Positions 8,228-18,401 are shown, numbered from the stretch's first letter. The stretch is 64,000 nucleotides of DNA from Aquibium sp. ELW1220 (GCF_030398385.1 NZ_JAOAOQ010000006.1:1-64000); one strand, 5' to 3'. A program made the numbers and translations. Notes: generated by a model from the letters alone, not told the origin.

Positions 8228-9205
8228 ATGTCGCATCTCAAGGCCGCCGCCAGCCGGACGCTCCAGCTCGCCCTGGTGCTCTGGGCCGTGGTGACGATCC
8301 TCTTCCTGATGTTCCGGCTGATGCCGGGCAACCCGCTGGCCGCCTATATCGATCCCACCTTCACGGTGGAGCAGCAGGAGGCGCTGATGGCCCAGTTCGG
8401 CCTCGACCGGCCACTCTGGGAGCAGTACTTCATCTATCTGGGCAACCTGCTGCAGGGCGAACTCGGGCAGAGCTTCCGCTATCGCGAACCGGTGGCCGAG
8501 CGCATCCTGGCGCTGCTGCCCAACACGCTGGTCCTCACCTTCTCGTCACTGATCATCGCCTACGCCTTCGGCATTCTCGCCGGCGCCTACCTCGCCTGGC
8601 GCCGCGGCAGCGCCGTGGAGCAGGCGGCGATCCCGCTGGTGCTGACGACGCGTGCGATGCCCGAATTCTGGCTCGGCATGGTGTTGCTCGCGATCTTCTC
8701 CTTCTGGCTCGGCTGGTTCCCCGCCGGGGGCACGCGTTCGGCCGGCGCCGAGTTCGACAGCCTGTTTGCGCTCTACACCTCCGGCGAATTTCTGACCTAC
8801 CTGGCGCTTCCCGCCCTGACGCTGGCGATATACAGCCAGGGCCTGCCGCTGCTTCTCATGCGCTCCAACATGCTCGACGTGATGAAGGAGGACTTCGTCA
8901 CGATGGCCCGCATCAAGGGCCTGTCGAACTGGACGGTCGTCGTGCGCCACGCGGCACGCAACGCGCTCCTGCCGGTGATGACCTCCTTCGCGATCGCCGT
9001 TGGCTACCAGCTGCAGGGCAACGTCGTCGTCGAGTCGGTGTTCTCCTGGCCGGGCCTCGGGCGCGAACTGGTGAATGCCGTGTCGGCATCGGACTATCCG
9101 CTGGCGCAGGGCGCCTTCCTGATGATCGCCCTGGTGGTGATCCTGATGAACCTGGTCGCAGACATGCTCTACACACTGCTCGACCCGAGGGTCGGGCATG
9201 CGTGA
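8228..9205 (+). CDS. Peptide-type ABC permease (DppB-like)
   Basis: This is a 325-residue inner-membrane subunit of the importer fed by the permuted binding protein. It shows the DppB layout: an N-terminal helix (VLWAVVTILFLMFRLMPGNP), the TM_PBP1 N-terminal region, five further helices, and the EAA loop with KEDFVTMARIKGLS and VRHAARNALLPV, which docks on the ATPases. The C-terminus ends in the usual YTLLDPRVG. Its end overlaps the next permease by eight bases. The 94 bases between the hairpin at 8106-8133 and this gene hold no obvious extra promoter. Confidence 0.92.
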   Translation: MSHLKAAASRTLQLALVLWAVVTILFLMFRLMPGNPLAAYIDPTFTVEQQEALMAQFGLDRPLWEQYFIYLGNLLQGELGQSFRYREPVAERILALLPNTLVLTFSSLIIAYAFGILAGAYLAWRRGSAVEQAAIPLVLTTRAMPEFWLGMVLLAIFSFWLGWFPAGGTRSAGAEFDSLFALYTSGEFLTYLALPALTLAIYSQGLPLLLMRSNMLDVMKEDFVTMARIKGLSNWTVVVRHAARNALLPVMTSFAIAVGYQLQGNVVVESVFSWPGLGRELVNAVSASDYPLAQGAFLMIALVVILMNLVADMLYTLLDPRVGHA

Positions 9206-10100
9206 CGGCGCCTTTACCACACGCCGTCCCGGCCTCGTCGCGCGCCTGTTCGGCACGCTGCGGCTGCCGCTGAACGACCCTTTCGCCGTCTGCGGGCTGC
9301 TGATCTACGGGATCTTCCTGGTGACGGCAGTCTTTGCCGACCAGATCGCGCCCTATGACCCGACGGAGATCCTCTACACGCCCGAATACGATCTCGCCGC
9401 CGACCTGCTGCCGGGAGAGGAAGGTCATCTGCTGGGGACCACGAGCCTCGGCCGCGACATCTTTTCCCAGATCGTCTACGGCACGCGCTCCGCCTTGCTG
9501 ATCGGCATCACCGCCGCCTTCATGGTGGCGCTGATCGGCTCCGTCGTCGGGCTCGTGTCGGGTTACTTCGGCGGATGGGTGGACGCCGTATTGATGCGGC
9601 TGGCCGACATCGCCTTCGGCATCCCGTTCCTGCCCTTCGTCATCGTGCTGGCGGCCTTTCTGGAGCCGTCGATCTGGAACGTCGTGCTGGCCATGGCGCT
9701 GGTGTTGTGGCGTGACACCGGGCGGGTGATCCGCAGCCAGGTGCTGACGCTGCGCTCGCGCGGCTATGTCGACGCAGCGCGGGTCTCCGGCTCGTCCGAC
9801 CTGAAGATCATCCTGCGCCACATCGCGCCCAACATCCTGCCGCTGTCGTTCCTCTATGGTTCGATCGCCATCGGCTGGGCGATCCTCACCGAGGCGTCGA
9901 TCTCCTTCCTCGGCTTCGGCGATCCGCAGTCGATCAGCTGGGGCTACATGCTGCAGGACGCCTTCGCCAGCCAGGCGCTCGCCAAGCAGGCCTACTACTG
10001 GTTCGTGCCCCCCGGCATCTGCATCATACTCGTCGTCTCCGCCGGCTTCTTCATCACCCGCGGCTACGAAAACCTCCTGTTTCCCAAGCTGGGCAAATGA
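9198..10100 (+). CDS. Peptide-type ABC permease (DppC-like)
   Basis: This is a 300-residue second permease of the same importer. The N-terminal OppC-N region carries one helix (AVCGLLIYGIFLVTAVFADQIAP). After the periplasmic GTTSLGRDIFSQIVYG segment come five helices, with the EAA loop RGYVDAARVSGSSDL and ILRHIAPNILP. ATG 9198 lies inside the end of the preceding gene. The stop overlaps the start of the first ATPase gene as ATGA, so the subunits are translationally coupled. Length and motifs are normal for the family. Confidence 0.92.
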   Translation: MRDGAFTTRRPGLVARLFGTLRLPLNDPFAVCGLLIYGIFLVTAVFADQIAPYDPTEILYTPEYDLAADLLPGEEGHLLGTTSLGRDIFSQIVYGTRSALLIGITAAFMVALIGSVVGLVSGYFGGWVDAVLMRLADIAFGIPFLPFVIVLAAFLEPSIWNVVLAMALVLWRDTGRVIRSQVLTLRSRGYVDAARVSGSSDLKIILRHIAPNILPLSFLYGSIAIGWAILTEASISFLGFGDPQSISWGYMLQDAFASQALAKQAYYWFVPPGICIILVVSAGFFITRGYENLLFPKLGK

Positions 10101-11116
10101 CCGAGACATTCCTCTCCGTCCGCGACCTCAAGGTCAGCTACCGTGTCGGCCGCGGCTCCCTCGACGCCGTCGACGGCGTCAGCTTCGACGTGCCGCGCGG
10201 CTCGATCGTCGGTCTCGTCGGCGAATCCGGCTGCGGCAAGACGACGGTCGCCCGCGCGCTCACGCGCGTCATGGCCGACAACGCCTTCATCAGTGGCGGC
10301 CGGATGCTGTTCGACGGCCGCGACCTGGCCGCGCTCTCCGAGCGCGACATGAACGCGCTGCGCTGGCGCGAGATCGCCTTCATTCCTCAGAGCGCCATGA
10401 ACTCGCTCGATCCGGTCTACACGGTCGAGTACCAGCTCAACGAGGTGCTGCGGCTGAGGGGCGGCCTGGGCCGGGCCCAGGCGCGCAAGCGCTGCGAGGA
10501 GCTGTTCGAAATGGTCGGCATAGAGGTCGGCCGGCTGCGCGACTATCCGCACCAGTTCTCCGGCGGCATGCGCCAGCGCGTCGCCATCGCACTGGCACTG
10601 GCGCTCAACCCGAAGCTGGTGATCGCCGACGAACCGGTGACGGCGCTCGACGTGATCGTGCAGCGGCAGATTCTCGACCAGTTGCGCGACCTGCAGCGGC
10701 AGCTCGGGATTTCGGTCATCCTGGTGACGCACGACATCTCCGTCGTTGCCTATATCTGCGACCGGACCGTGGTGATGTATGCCGGCCACGTCGCCGAGCA
10801 GGGCACGATGGAGGCGACGCTCACGCAGCCGTCGCACCCCTATTCGATGGGGCTGCGCAACGCATTCCCCGATCTCCAGGGCGCGGCGAGCGGCGTGCTG
10901 ACGCCGATCGAGGGCGCGCCGCCGAGCCTCGCCGACCCGCCGCCCGGGTGCCGCTTCGCGCCGCGCTGCCCGTTCTCGATAGAGGTCTGCGCGTCGGTCA
11001 CGCCGCCACAGGTCGAGGTCGAGCCGGGTCATTTCGCAGCCTGCCATCGCGCCGGGGAGGCGCCGGCCCTGCGCGAGCGCGCCAGGCACGTCAGCACATG
11101 GATGGCCGAGGCATGA
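10097..11116 (+). CDS. ABC importer ATPase (DppD-like)
   Basis: This is a 339-residue cytosolic ATPase that powers the importer. It has Walker [10 protein letters not shown], signature FSGGMRQRV, Walker [13 protein letters not shown] and the switch histidine in VTHDIS. The C-terminal oligopeptide-transporter extension includes [15 protein letters not shown], the cysteine cluster typical of OppD/DppD. It overlaps both neighbours by four bases (ATGA). It should form a heterodimer with the next gene product. Confidence 0.93.
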   Translation: MTETFLSVRDLKVSYRVGRGSLDAVDGVSFDVPRGSIVGLVGESGCGKTTVARALTRVMADNAFISGGRMLFDGRDLAALSERDMNALRWREIAFIPQSAMNSLDPVYTVEYQLNEVLRLRGGLGRAQARKRCEELFEMVGIEVGRLRDYPHQFSGGMRQRVAIALALALNPKLVIADEPVTALDVIVQRQILDQLRDLQRQLGISVILVTHDISVVAYICDRTVVMYAGHVAEQGTMEATLTQPSHPYSMGLRNAFPDLQGAASGVLTPIEGAPPSLADPPPGCRFAPRCPFSIEVCASVTPPQVEVEPGHFAACHRAGEAPALRERARHVSTWMAEA

Positions 11117-12105
11117 GGCCGCCCGCGACAGACACCGGTGAACCGCTGTTCTCAATCCGCGAGGCCCGACTGCACTACCGCGTCGGCGGAGCGCTGTCGG
11201 CCCTGCGCGGACGCTCCAGCGTGGTGAAGGCGGTCGACGGGGTTTCTTTCGCCATCGCGCGCGGCGAGAGCATCGGCCTGCTCGGCGAATCCGGCTGCGG
11301 CAAGACGTCGATGGGCCGGCTGCTGCTCAAGCTGGAGAAACCCACCGGTGGCGAAATCCTGTTCGACGGCGAGGACGTCTCGCGGCTCAAGGGCAAGGCG
11401 CTGAGGCGCTACCGCGCCCGCACCCAGCTGATCTTCCAGAACCCGTTCGACGCCGTGAATCCGCGCTTCACCATCCGCGCCATCCTGGCCGAACCGCTGG
11501 AAAATGCCGGCGTGCCCAGGGCCGGGCACGAAGCCAGGATCGTCGACGCGCTCGAACTCGTCCGCCTGCCGCAGCCGGCGCAGTATCTCGACCGCTACCC
11601 GCACCAGCTCTCGGGCGGCCAATTGCAGCGCGTCGTCATGGCCCGTGCGCTGATCCTCCAGCCCGAGTTCGTCGTCGCCGACGAGCCGGTGTCGATGCTC
11701 GACGTCTCCGTGCGGGCCGGCGTGCTCAACGTCTTCCGCGACGTGCGCGACCGGCTGGGCCTGACCGCCATCTACATCAGCCACGATCTGGCGCTGGTGC
11801 GCTACGTCTGCGAGCGAACGATCGTCATGTATCTCGGCAAGGTTATGGAGGACGGGCCGACCGAGGACATCGTCCACGAGCCGCTGCATCCCTATTCGAA
11901 GGCGCTGGTGGCGGCTGTCCCCGTGCCCAATCCGCACCAGAGCCACGACCCGTTGCCGATCGGGCGCGGCGCGCCCGATCCGCGCAATCCGCCGTCGGGC
12001 TGCGTGTTCCGCGATCGCTGCCCCCACGCCTTCGACCGCTGCGCCAGCGAGGTGCCGGCCCTGCGCGACGCCGGCACGCGGCAGGTCGCCTGCCACCTGT
12101 TCTGA
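11113..12105 (+). CDS. ABC importer ATPase (DppF-like)
   Basis: This is a 330-residue second ATPase. It has Walker [10 protein letters not shown], signature LSGGQLQRV, Walker [13 protein letters not shown], switch HDLALV and C-terminal cysteines in [15 protein letters not shown]. The frame is open far upstream, but ATG 11113 was chosen because it overlaps the preceding stop as ATGA and gives a family-length product. Together with the preceding ATPase, two permeases and the permuted binding protein it completes a five-part importer. Confidence 0.92.
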   Translation: MRPPATDTGEPLFSIREARLHYRVGGALSALRGRSSVVKAVDGVSFAIARGESIGLLGESGCGKTSMGRLLLKLEKPTGGEILFDGEDVSRLKGKALRRYRARTQLIFQNPFDAVNPRFTIRAILAEPLENAGVPRAGHEARIVDALELVRLPQPAQYLDRYPHQLSGGQLQRVVMARALILQPEFVVADEPVSMLDVSVRAGVLNVFRDVRDRLGLTAIYISHDLALVRYVCERTIVMYLGKVMEDGPTEDIVHEPLHPYSKALVAAVPVPNPHQSHDPLPIGRGAPDPRNPPSGCVFRDRCPHAFDRCASEVPALRDAGTRQVACHLF

Positions 12106-12118
12106 CCAGAGAGGATCG

Positions 12119-13117
12119 ATGCTCGCAGCCAGCTACACCAGGACCGGACCCGCAGCCGACGTGCTCGCCGTCGGCGACCGGCCAGATCCCGTCGCCGAGC
12201 CCGGCGAGGTACTGGTGCGCGTCCACGCGTCCGGCATCAATCCGGCGGACGTAAAGCGCCGCGCCGGCTGGAACGGCATGGCGATGGAACATCCGCTGGT
12301 CATCCCGCACACCGACGGAGCGGGCGAGATCGTCGATGTCGGCCAGGGCGTCGACCGCGCGCGTATCGGCGAACGCGTCTGGCTGTGGAACGCGCAGGGC
12401 GGCTACGGAACGGCGGGGCGCGCCTTCGGGACCGCGGCCGAGCTGATTGCGATCGATGCGGCACAAGCCGTCCCACTCCCCGACGCCTTGGATTTCACCG
12501 CCGGCGCCTGTCTCGGCGTCCCCGCAATGACCGCATTTCGGGCGGTCCATGCCGACGGACCGGTCGACGGGCAGACGATCCTCGTCAACGGCGCGGCCGG
12601 CGCCGTTGGCCATTGCGCCGTGCAGATCGCTGCGGCTGGCGGTGCCCGGGTCATCGGCACGGTGAGCGGCGCTTCGGCTTCGGCGCACGTCTTCTCCGCG
12701 GGCGCCTTCGCCACCATCGACCGCAAGGGCGAGGATGTCGCCGCGCGTGTCATGGAACTGACGGACGGACGGGGCGTCGACCGGATCGTCGAGGTCGACT
12801 TCGCCGCCAACATGACGCTCGACGCCGCCGTGCTGAAACCGAACTGTACCGTCGCCTCCTATTCTTCGAGCAGCGATCCGACGCCGGTCCTCCCCTATTA
12901 CGCCTTCCAGTCGAAGGGCGCGAACCTGCGCTTCATCCAGGGCTTCGCCATTCCTGCGGCCGCACGGCGCGAAGGCGAGGCACTGCTGTCGCGACTCGCC
13001 GCCGACGGCAGGCTCTCGATCGCCATCGCCAGGACCTACCCGCTCGCCGAGATCGCGCAGGCGCATGCCGATGTCGAGCGCGGCGGCAACCTCGGCAACA
13101 TCGTCGTGACCATCTGA
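12119..13117 (+). CDS. MDR-superfamily oxidoreductase, quinone-oxidoreductase-like
   Basis: This is a 332-residue zinc-independent medium-chain dehydrogenase/reductase. A GroES-like domain at about 1-125 contains ASGINPADVKRR and HTDGAGEIVDVG. The NAD(P)-binding Rossmann fold has ILVNGAAGAVGHCAVQIAAAGGARVIGT in the place of the AXXGXXG motif. The C-terminus ends in the family pattern LAEIAQAHADVERGGNLGNIVV. The zinc-binding cysteines of true alcohol dehydrogenases are absent. AGAGGA lies just before ATG 12119. It sits between the transporter and hydantoinase genes, so it may reduce or oxidise an intermediate of that pathway; the substrate is unknown. Confidence 0.88.
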   Translation: MLAASYTRTGPAADVLAVGDRPDPVAEPGEVLVRVHASGINPADVKRRAGWNGMAMEHPLVIPHTDGAGEIVDVGQGVDRARIGERVWLWNAQGGYGTAGRAFGTAAELIAIDAAQAVPLPDALDFTAGACLGVPAMTAFRAVHADGPVDGQTILVNGAAGAVGHCAVQIAAAGGARVIGTVSGASASAHVFSAGAFATIDRKGEDVAARVMELTDGRGVDRIVEVDFAANMTLDAAVLKPNCTVASYSSSSDPTPVLPYYAFQSKGANLRFIQGFAIPAAARREGEALLSRLAADGRLSIAIARTYPLAEIAQAHADVERGGNLGNIVVTI

Positions 13118-13127
13118 CACTCCCTGA

Positions 13128-14981
13128 ATGAATTTCCCGAGGACCCCCATGCTCCAAACGGCCAGAACCGCGCAGGCGCCCGATCCGACCCCGGATCGGC
13201 CGGCCTGCGACCCCGTCTCCCTGGAGATCATCCGCGGCGCGATCGCGGCCGCGCAGTCGGAGATGGAAGCGCTTCTCGAGCGCACCGCGATCTCCGCCTT
13301 CATCCGCGAGAAGAAGGACTTCTACACCGCCCTGTTCGACGAGAATGGCGTGATGGCGATCGGCTCCATGGTGCCGATCTTCGGCGACATGACCAGCCCC
13401 GTCTTCGAGCACTTTCCGCCCGAGACGATGAAGCCCGGCGACCTCTACTGGTACAACGACTGCTACGGCTCGCGCGGCGCAGTCTCGCATTCCAACGACC
13501 AGGTGCTGCTGGCGCCCGTGTTCAGGAACGGCAAGCGCTGCGCCTTCGTGATGAGCTGGGCGCACTTCGCCGACATCGGCGGCATGCACCCGGGGTCGAT
13601 CAGCCCCGACGCGACGGATATCTTCCAGGAAGGCATCATCATCCCGCCGACCAAGCTGATCGACCAGGGCGTGACCAACGAGGCGACGCTGGCGATCTTC
13701 CACCGCAACTCGCGCTTCCCCGAGCAGAGCAATGGCGACATGCGGGCGCTGATGGCGAGCGTGGAACTGGGGGTCAGGCGCGTCGGTGAAATCCTCGACC
13801 GGTTCGGCGCGGAGGTGGTGGCCGATGCGTTCGCGCAGCTTCTCGCCCGCACGCGGCGGCTCGTGCGCGCCAGGCTGGCAGAGACCTTCGACTATGGAAC
13901 GCATCGCTTCACCGACGCGATCGACGCGGATGGCCACGGCAATGGCCCGTTCAGGATGCGTTTTGCGCTGACCCGCCAAAAGGGAAAGGACGGCGAGGAC
14001 CGCTTCATCTTCGACGCGACCGAAAGCGACGACCAGGCGCCGGGTCCGGTCAACTACCTGATGAACCGCGGCGTGCCCGGCATGGCGCTCGGCCTGTTCT
14101 ACCTCGGCGGCGATTCCGCGCAGGTCTGCAACGCGGGCGGCCCGAACGCGATCGACGAGGTGCGGCTGCGCGAGGGCTCATTCCTGCTGCCGAAATGGCC
14201 GGCCCCCCTGGGCATGCGCGGCCTGACCACCATGCGCGTGATCTCTGCGATCGGCGGCCTCGTCAACGTCGCGGGCGGCAACGCGCCAGCGGCGAATTCC
14301 GCCTATGTCATCTCGATCATGCGCGGCAGGTTCCGCAACGAGGCGGGCGAACTGGAGAGGTTCCTGCTCGCCGACGGCATCGGCGTTGGCTATGGCGCGC
14401 GGCCGAACGCCGACGGTATCGACGCGGTCTACTTCGTCGCGCAGGAAAACTACCCGGTCGAATTTCTCGAAACCGGCTATCCGATCCGGCTGCTGCGCTA
14501 CGGCATCGCCCGCGATTCTGGCGGCGCGGGCACGCATCGCGGCGGTTGCGGCATCGTGCGCGAATACGAGATCCTCGCCGAGGACGCGCTGCTCGCCGTG
14601 CGCATCGACAGCCTGAAGAATCCCCCCTGGGGCATCCATGGCGGCATGGGCGGCGGCACCGGTCGGGCTGTCGTGAACCCGGGGACCGACCGCGAGCGCG
14701 TTCTCAGGCCGCTTTCCGACGGCAACCGGCTGGTGCGCGGCGACATCCTGCGGATGGAGACCGGCGGCGGCGGCGGCTACGGCCACCCTTTCGACCGCCT
14801 GCCCGCCAAGGTGCTTGAGGACGTGCTCGGCGGCTATGTCAGCCGCGAAGCCGCCGAAGGCCTCTACGGCGTCATCCTGTCCGGCAACGCGGTGGACGAA
14901 GCCGCCACGGCGCGCGCGCGCGTCGACCGACCCGCCGCCGGCCGCTTCCATCGCACGGAGTACGTCGATGTCCTCGCCTGA
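13128..14981 (+). CDS. hyuB: Hydantoinase/oxoprolinase B subunit
   Basis: This is a 617-residue protein of the HyuB (N-methylhydantoinase B / 5-oxoprolinase C-terminal half) family. With HyuA it forms an ATP-dependent enzyme that opens the amide ring of hydantoins or 5-oxoproline-like compounds. Family signatures include DPVSLEIIRGAIAAAQSEME near the N-terminus, NDCYGSRGAVSHSNDQ, GNAPAANSAYV, GAGTHRGGCG and the glycine-rich TGGGGGYGHPFDR end. The start may be ATG 13128 or ATG 13149; the latter has GAGGA six bases upstream and may be the true one. It overlaps hyuA by 14 bases. Acetone/acetophenone carboxylase subunits are distant relatives and remain an alternative. Confidence 0.9.
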   Translation: MNFPRTPMLQTARTAQAPDPTPDRPACDPVSLEIIRGAIAAAQSEMEALLERTAISAFIREKKDFYTALFDENGVMAIGSMVPIFGDMTSPVFEHFPPETMKPGDLYWYNDCYGSRGAVSHSNDQVLLAPVFRNGKRCAFVMSWAHFADIGGMHPGSISPDATDIFQEGIIIPPTKLIDQGVTNEATLAIFHRNSRFPEQSNGDMRALMASVELGVRRVGEILDRFGAEVVADAFAQLLARTRRLVRARLAETFDYGTHRFTDAIDADGHGNGPFRMRFALTRQKGKDGEDRFIFDATESDDQAPGPVNYLMNRGVPGMALGLFYLGGDSAQVCNAGGPNAIDEVRLREGSFLLPKWPAPLGMRGLTTMRVISAIGGLVNVAGGNAPAANSAYVISIMRGRFRNEAGELERFLLADGIGVGYGARPNADGIDAVYFVAQENYPVEFLETGYPIRLLRYGIARDSGGAGTHRGGCGIVREYEILAEDALLAVRIDSLKNPPWGIHGGMGGGTGRAVVNPGTDRERVLRPLSDGNRLVRGDILRMETGGGGGYGHPFDRLPAKVLEDVLGGYVSREAAEGLYGVILSGNAVDEAATARARVDRPAAGRFHRTEYVDVLA

Positions 14982-17010
14982 ATCCTCGCTCGCCATCGCC
15001 GTCGACATCGGCGGCACCTTCACCGACGTCTCGCTGATCGACCGCGCCAGCGGCAAGGTTTGGCGCGCCAAGACGCCGAGCGTTCCGACCGACCCGTCGG
15101 AGGCGTTCCTCGCCGGCATCCGCCTCGCACTCGCCGAGGCCGGCGCCGACGCATCGGGGCTCGGGCAGGTGCTGCACGGCACCACGGTCGCCACCAACAT
15201 GATCCTCGAGGGCAAGGGTGCGCGCACGGCGCTGGTGACGACACGGGGCTTCCGCCACGTGCTCGACATCGGTCGCCAGGACATTCCGCGCAAGGCCAAC
15301 CTCTACACCTGGACGAAGCCCCCGCGCCCGGTGCGGGCCTCCCGCATCGTCGAGGTGAACGAGCGCATCGGCGCCGGTGGAACCGTGGTCGAGCCTCTCG
15401 ATGAAGCCACCGTTCGCGAGGCAGCCGCAGCCTTGCGCGACATGGACGTCGAGGCGGTGGGCGTGTGCCTGCTGCACGCCTTCGCCAATCCCGCACATGA
15501 GCGGCGGACCGCCGAGATCCTGCGCGAGGAACTGCCCGGCATGGCAGTCACCATCTCCACCGACGTGCTGCCCGTGGTGCGCGAATACGAGCGCTCGCTG
15601 ACGACCGTGCTCAATGCCAGCGTGATGCCAGGCGTGACCACCTATGTCGGCCGCATCGAGCAGCGGCTGGCGGACGAGAACGTGTCGGCGCCGCTGCTGC
15701 TGATGCAGTCCAACGGCGGCGTCGCCGGAGCCGCCGCGATCCGCCAGGCTCCGGCGCTGACCGCATTGTCCGGCCCCGCCGCCGGTGTCGTGGGCGCGCG
15801 GGCGATCGCGGCGGCCTGCGGCATCCGCGATATCATCACCGTCGACATCGGCGGCACCAGCGCCGACATCTGCCTCATCAAGGACGGAAAGATCGGTCTC
15901 ACCCAGAGTGGCAGAGTGGGCGAATGGCCGCTGCCGCTGCCGATGGTCGACATGGTGACGATCGGCGCTGGCGGCGGCTCGATCGCAGCCGTCACCGACG
16001 AGACGCTGACGGTCGGCCCTCGCAGCGCCGGCGCGCGGCCAGGTCCCGCCGCCTACGGCCATGGCGGCCGCGAAGCAACCGTCACCGATGCGCATGTGGT
16101 GCTCGGCCACCTGCCAGCAAAGCTCCTCGGCGGGCGCATGACGCTCGACGTCCGGGCGGCGCACGCGGTGATCCGCGACACGGTCGCCGCACCGCTCGGC
16201 CTCTCGCCGGAAGACGCCGCGCGTGGCGTTCTCGCCATCGTCGACAACCACATGGTGGGCGCGGTGCGCGTCGTCTCGGTCGAGCGTGGCCACGATCCGC
16301 GCAAGTTCACCCTCGTGCCCTTCGGCGGCGCCGGCCCGCTGCATGGAACGGCACTCGCCGAGCTGCTGGGCATCACCAGCGTCATGATCCCGCCCGCGCC
16401 GGGCATCCTCTGCGCCGACGGCTTGCTTGCGGCCGATCTCAAGGCCGAGTTCAGCCGCACGCTTCCGTGCGCCGGGGCGATTGACGTTGCGGAAGCCGAA
16501 ACGATCTTCATCCAGCTCGAGGAGCAGGCCAGGGCCTGGCTCGACGTCGAAGGCGTCGCGCCCGACGACCGCCGCGCCTCCCGCGTCGCCTTGCTGCGCT
16601 ACCACGGCCAGGGCGGCGAGATCGCCATCGGCTGGGCAGGAACGCGCGAGGCGACCGAGGACGCCTTCCAGGCAGAGCACCAGGCGCTTTACGGCTTCAC
16701 GCTCGGCGCGGCGATCGAACTCGTCACGCTGCGCATCGAGGCCGTCGGGCTGACGGCGCAGCAGCCGCCGATCCGGCTGTCGGTCTCCTCCGCTGTGACG
16801 CCGTACGACCACGTGGGGGTGCATTTCGACGGCGGGAAGATCAGCACCCCGCTCGTCGACCGCGCCTCGCTCGGCGCAGGGGCCAGCTTCGCCGGCCCCC
16901 TCATCCTCACCCAGCTCGACACCACCACGCTGGTACCGCCCGGCTGGTCGGGCACTGTGCACGAGACCGGCGCCATCCTGCTGACGCATCATCAAGAGGG
17001 CCTGCAATGA
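14968..17010 (+). CDS. hyuA: Hydantoinase/oxoprolinase A subunit
   Basis: This is a 680-residue ATP-binding subunit of the ASKHA fold that activates the cyclic amide by phosphorylation. The N-terminal phosphate motif VDIGGTFTDVSLID and the second phosphate loop ITVDIGGTSADICLI are clear. VPFGGAGPLH is the conserved adenosine-contacting region. ATG 14968 follows ACGGAG by seven bases and overlaps hyuB. The 3' end overlaps the M20 gene as ATGA. HyuA and HyuB together are known for N-methylhydantoin, hydantoin and 5-oxoproline hydrolysis. Linkage to a HyuE-type racemase favours a hydantoin-like substrate. Confidence 0.92.
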   Translation: MSSPESSLAIAVDIGGTFTDVSLIDRASGKVWRAKTPSVPTDPSEAFLAGIRLALAEAGADASGLGQVLHGTTVATNMILEGKGARTALVTTRGFRHVLDIGRQDIPRKANLYTWTKPPRPVRASRIVEVNERIGAGGTVVEPLDEATVREAAAALRDMDVEAVGVCLLHAFANPAHERRTAEILREELPGMAVTISTDVLPVVREYERSLTTVLNASVMPGVTTYVGRIEQRLADENVSAPLLLMQSNGGVAGAAAIRQAPALTALSGPAAGVVGARAIAAACGIRDIITVDIGGTSADICLIKDGKIGLTQSGRVGEWPLPLPMVDMVTIGAGGGSIAAVTDETLTVGPRSAGARPGPAAYGHGGREATVTDAHVVLGHLPAKLLGGRMTLDVRAAHAVIRDTVAAPLGLSPEDAARGVLAIVDNHMVGAVRVVSVERGHDPRKFTLVPFGGAGPLHGTALAELLGITSVMIPPAPGILCADGLLAADLKAEFSRTLPCAGAIDVAEAETIFIQLEEQARAWLDVEGVAPDDRRASRVALLRYHGQGGEIAIGWAGTREATEDAFQAEHQALYGFTLGAAIELVTLRIEAVGLTAQQPPIRLSVSSAVTPYDHVGVHFDGGKISTPLVDRASLGAGASFAGPLILTQLDTTTLVPPGWSGTVHETGAILLTHHQEGLQ

Positions 17011-18374
17011 CCGACGCGAAGCTCCAGGCGGTCTTCGACCATATCGAAGCCAATCGCGATTCCTTCGTGGAACGGGTGATGGACTACGTCCGCCACCCCT
17101 CGATCAGCGCCCACGACATCGGCATCCGCGAGGTCGCGGCGCTCCTGGTCGAGACGCTGAAGGAGCTGGGCATGGAGGCCGAGGCGGTGGCCACGGCCAA
17201 CCACCCGATGGTGCTCGGCAAGCGCATGGTCTCGCCCGACAAGCCGACGGTATTGCTCTACGGCCACTACGACGTGCAGCCGCCAGACCCGCTGGAGCTC
17301 TGGGTCAGCCCGCCCTTCGAACCCACCATCCGCGACGGCCGCATCTATGCGCGCGGCATCGGCGACAACAAGGGCCAGCATTTCGCGCAGCTTCTGGCGA
17401 TCGAGTCACACCTGGCCGTGCACGGCGACCTGCCGTGCAACATCATCTTCCTGCTCGAGGGCGAAGAGGAGATCGGCAGCCCGCAGATCGCCAGCTTCGT
17501 CCGGGAACACGCAGATCGCCTGCAGGCAGACCTGGTCGTGACCTCCGACGGGCCGTTGCACGAATCCGGCCTGCCGGTCATCACGTTCGGCGTGCGCGGC
17601 GTGGCGAGCTTCGAGCTGCGCTGCAGGACGGCCAGCCGCGACGTGCACTCCGGCAATTTCGGCGGCATCGTTCCGAACCCGATCTGGAAGCTCGTGCAGC
17701 TGCTCGCCACGATGAAGAGCGCCGATGGCGAGATCACCATCGAGGGCATCAACGAGCCGGTGATCCCGGCGACGAATTCCGAGCGCGAGGCCATGTCGCG
17801 GTTGCCGGTGGACATCGAGCAGGTGAAGGCCGATCTCGGGCTCGCCGAACTCGACGGTCCTGCTGGGCGAGGCTATTTCGACCGGCTGATGTTCCACCCC
17901 ACGCTGACCATCAACGGCTTCCACGGCGGCTATGGCGGACCGGGCATGAAGACGGTGCTGCCGTGCGAGGCCTTCGTGAAGTGCGACATGAGGCTGGTCG
18001 AGCCGCTGACGCCTGACTACGTCTACGAGAAGATCCGCGCCCATGTGGAAAACCGCGCGCCGGACGTCGAGTTCGTGCCGCTGAACAGCATGCTGCCGTC
18101 CAAAACGTCGATGGATTCGCCCTTCGCTGCCCCGCTGCGGCGGGCGGTGGAAGCCGCGCGCGGCGTCGAGCCGCTGCTCTATCCGGGTGTCGGCGGCAGT
18201 CTGCCCGACTACGCCTTCACCAAGATCCTCGGCGTTCCGTCCTTCGTCGTGCCCTACGCCAATGCCGACGAGGCGAACCACGCGCCGAACGAGAACCTCG
18301 AAATCGTCCGCTTCGTCGACGGCATCCGCACCGGCTCGGCGTTGCTGTGGGAACTCGGCAAGCTCGGCGCATAG
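17007..18374 (+). CDS. M20-family dizinc peptidase / amidohydrolase
   Basis: This is a 455-residue cytosolic M20 metallohydrolase, closest in layout to carnosine dipeptidase/ArgE-like enzymes. It has zinc ligand H87 with D89 in YGHYDVQP, bridging Asp in RGIGDNKGQ, general base and ligand in EGEEEIGS, a lid domain containing RDVHSGNFGG, and the distal histidine near ADEANHAPNE. All catalytic residues are present. It is the last gene of the operon and overlaps hyuA. In hydantoin pathways the ring-opened N-carbamoyl amino acid is cleaved by an M20 amidase, which is the proposed role here. Dipeptidase activity is equally compatible with the sequence. Confidence 0.9.
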   Translation: MTDAKLQAVFDHIEANRDSFVERVMDYVRHPSISAHDIGIREVAALLVETLKELGMEAEAVATANHPMVLGKRMVSPDKPTVLLYGHYDVQPPDPLELWVSPPFEPTIRDGRIYARGIGDNKGQHFAQLLAIESHLAVHGDLPCNIIFLLEGEEEIGSPQIASFVREHADRLQADLVVTSDGPLHESGLPVITFGVRGVASFELRCRTASRDVHSGNFGGIVPNPIWKLVQLLATMKSADGEITIEGINEPVIPATNSEREAMSRLPVDIEQVKADLGLAELDGPAGRGYFDRLMFHPTLTINGFHGGYGGPGMKTVLPCEAFVKCDMRLVEPLTPDYVYEKIRAHVENRAPDVEFVPLNSMLPSKTSMDSPFAAPLRRAVEAARGVEPLLYPGVGGSLPDYAFTKILGVPSFVVPYANADEANHAPNENLEIVRFVDGIRTGSALLWELGKLGA

Positions 18375-18401
18375 GGCCAGCTTGCGGCGGGGCCACAGCG
18401 G

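Noticed and set aside
9856-11112. Long upstream extension of the DppF-like ATPase frame
   Set aside because: It overlaps two certain genes out of frame; the ATGA overlap at 11113 gives the correct family start.
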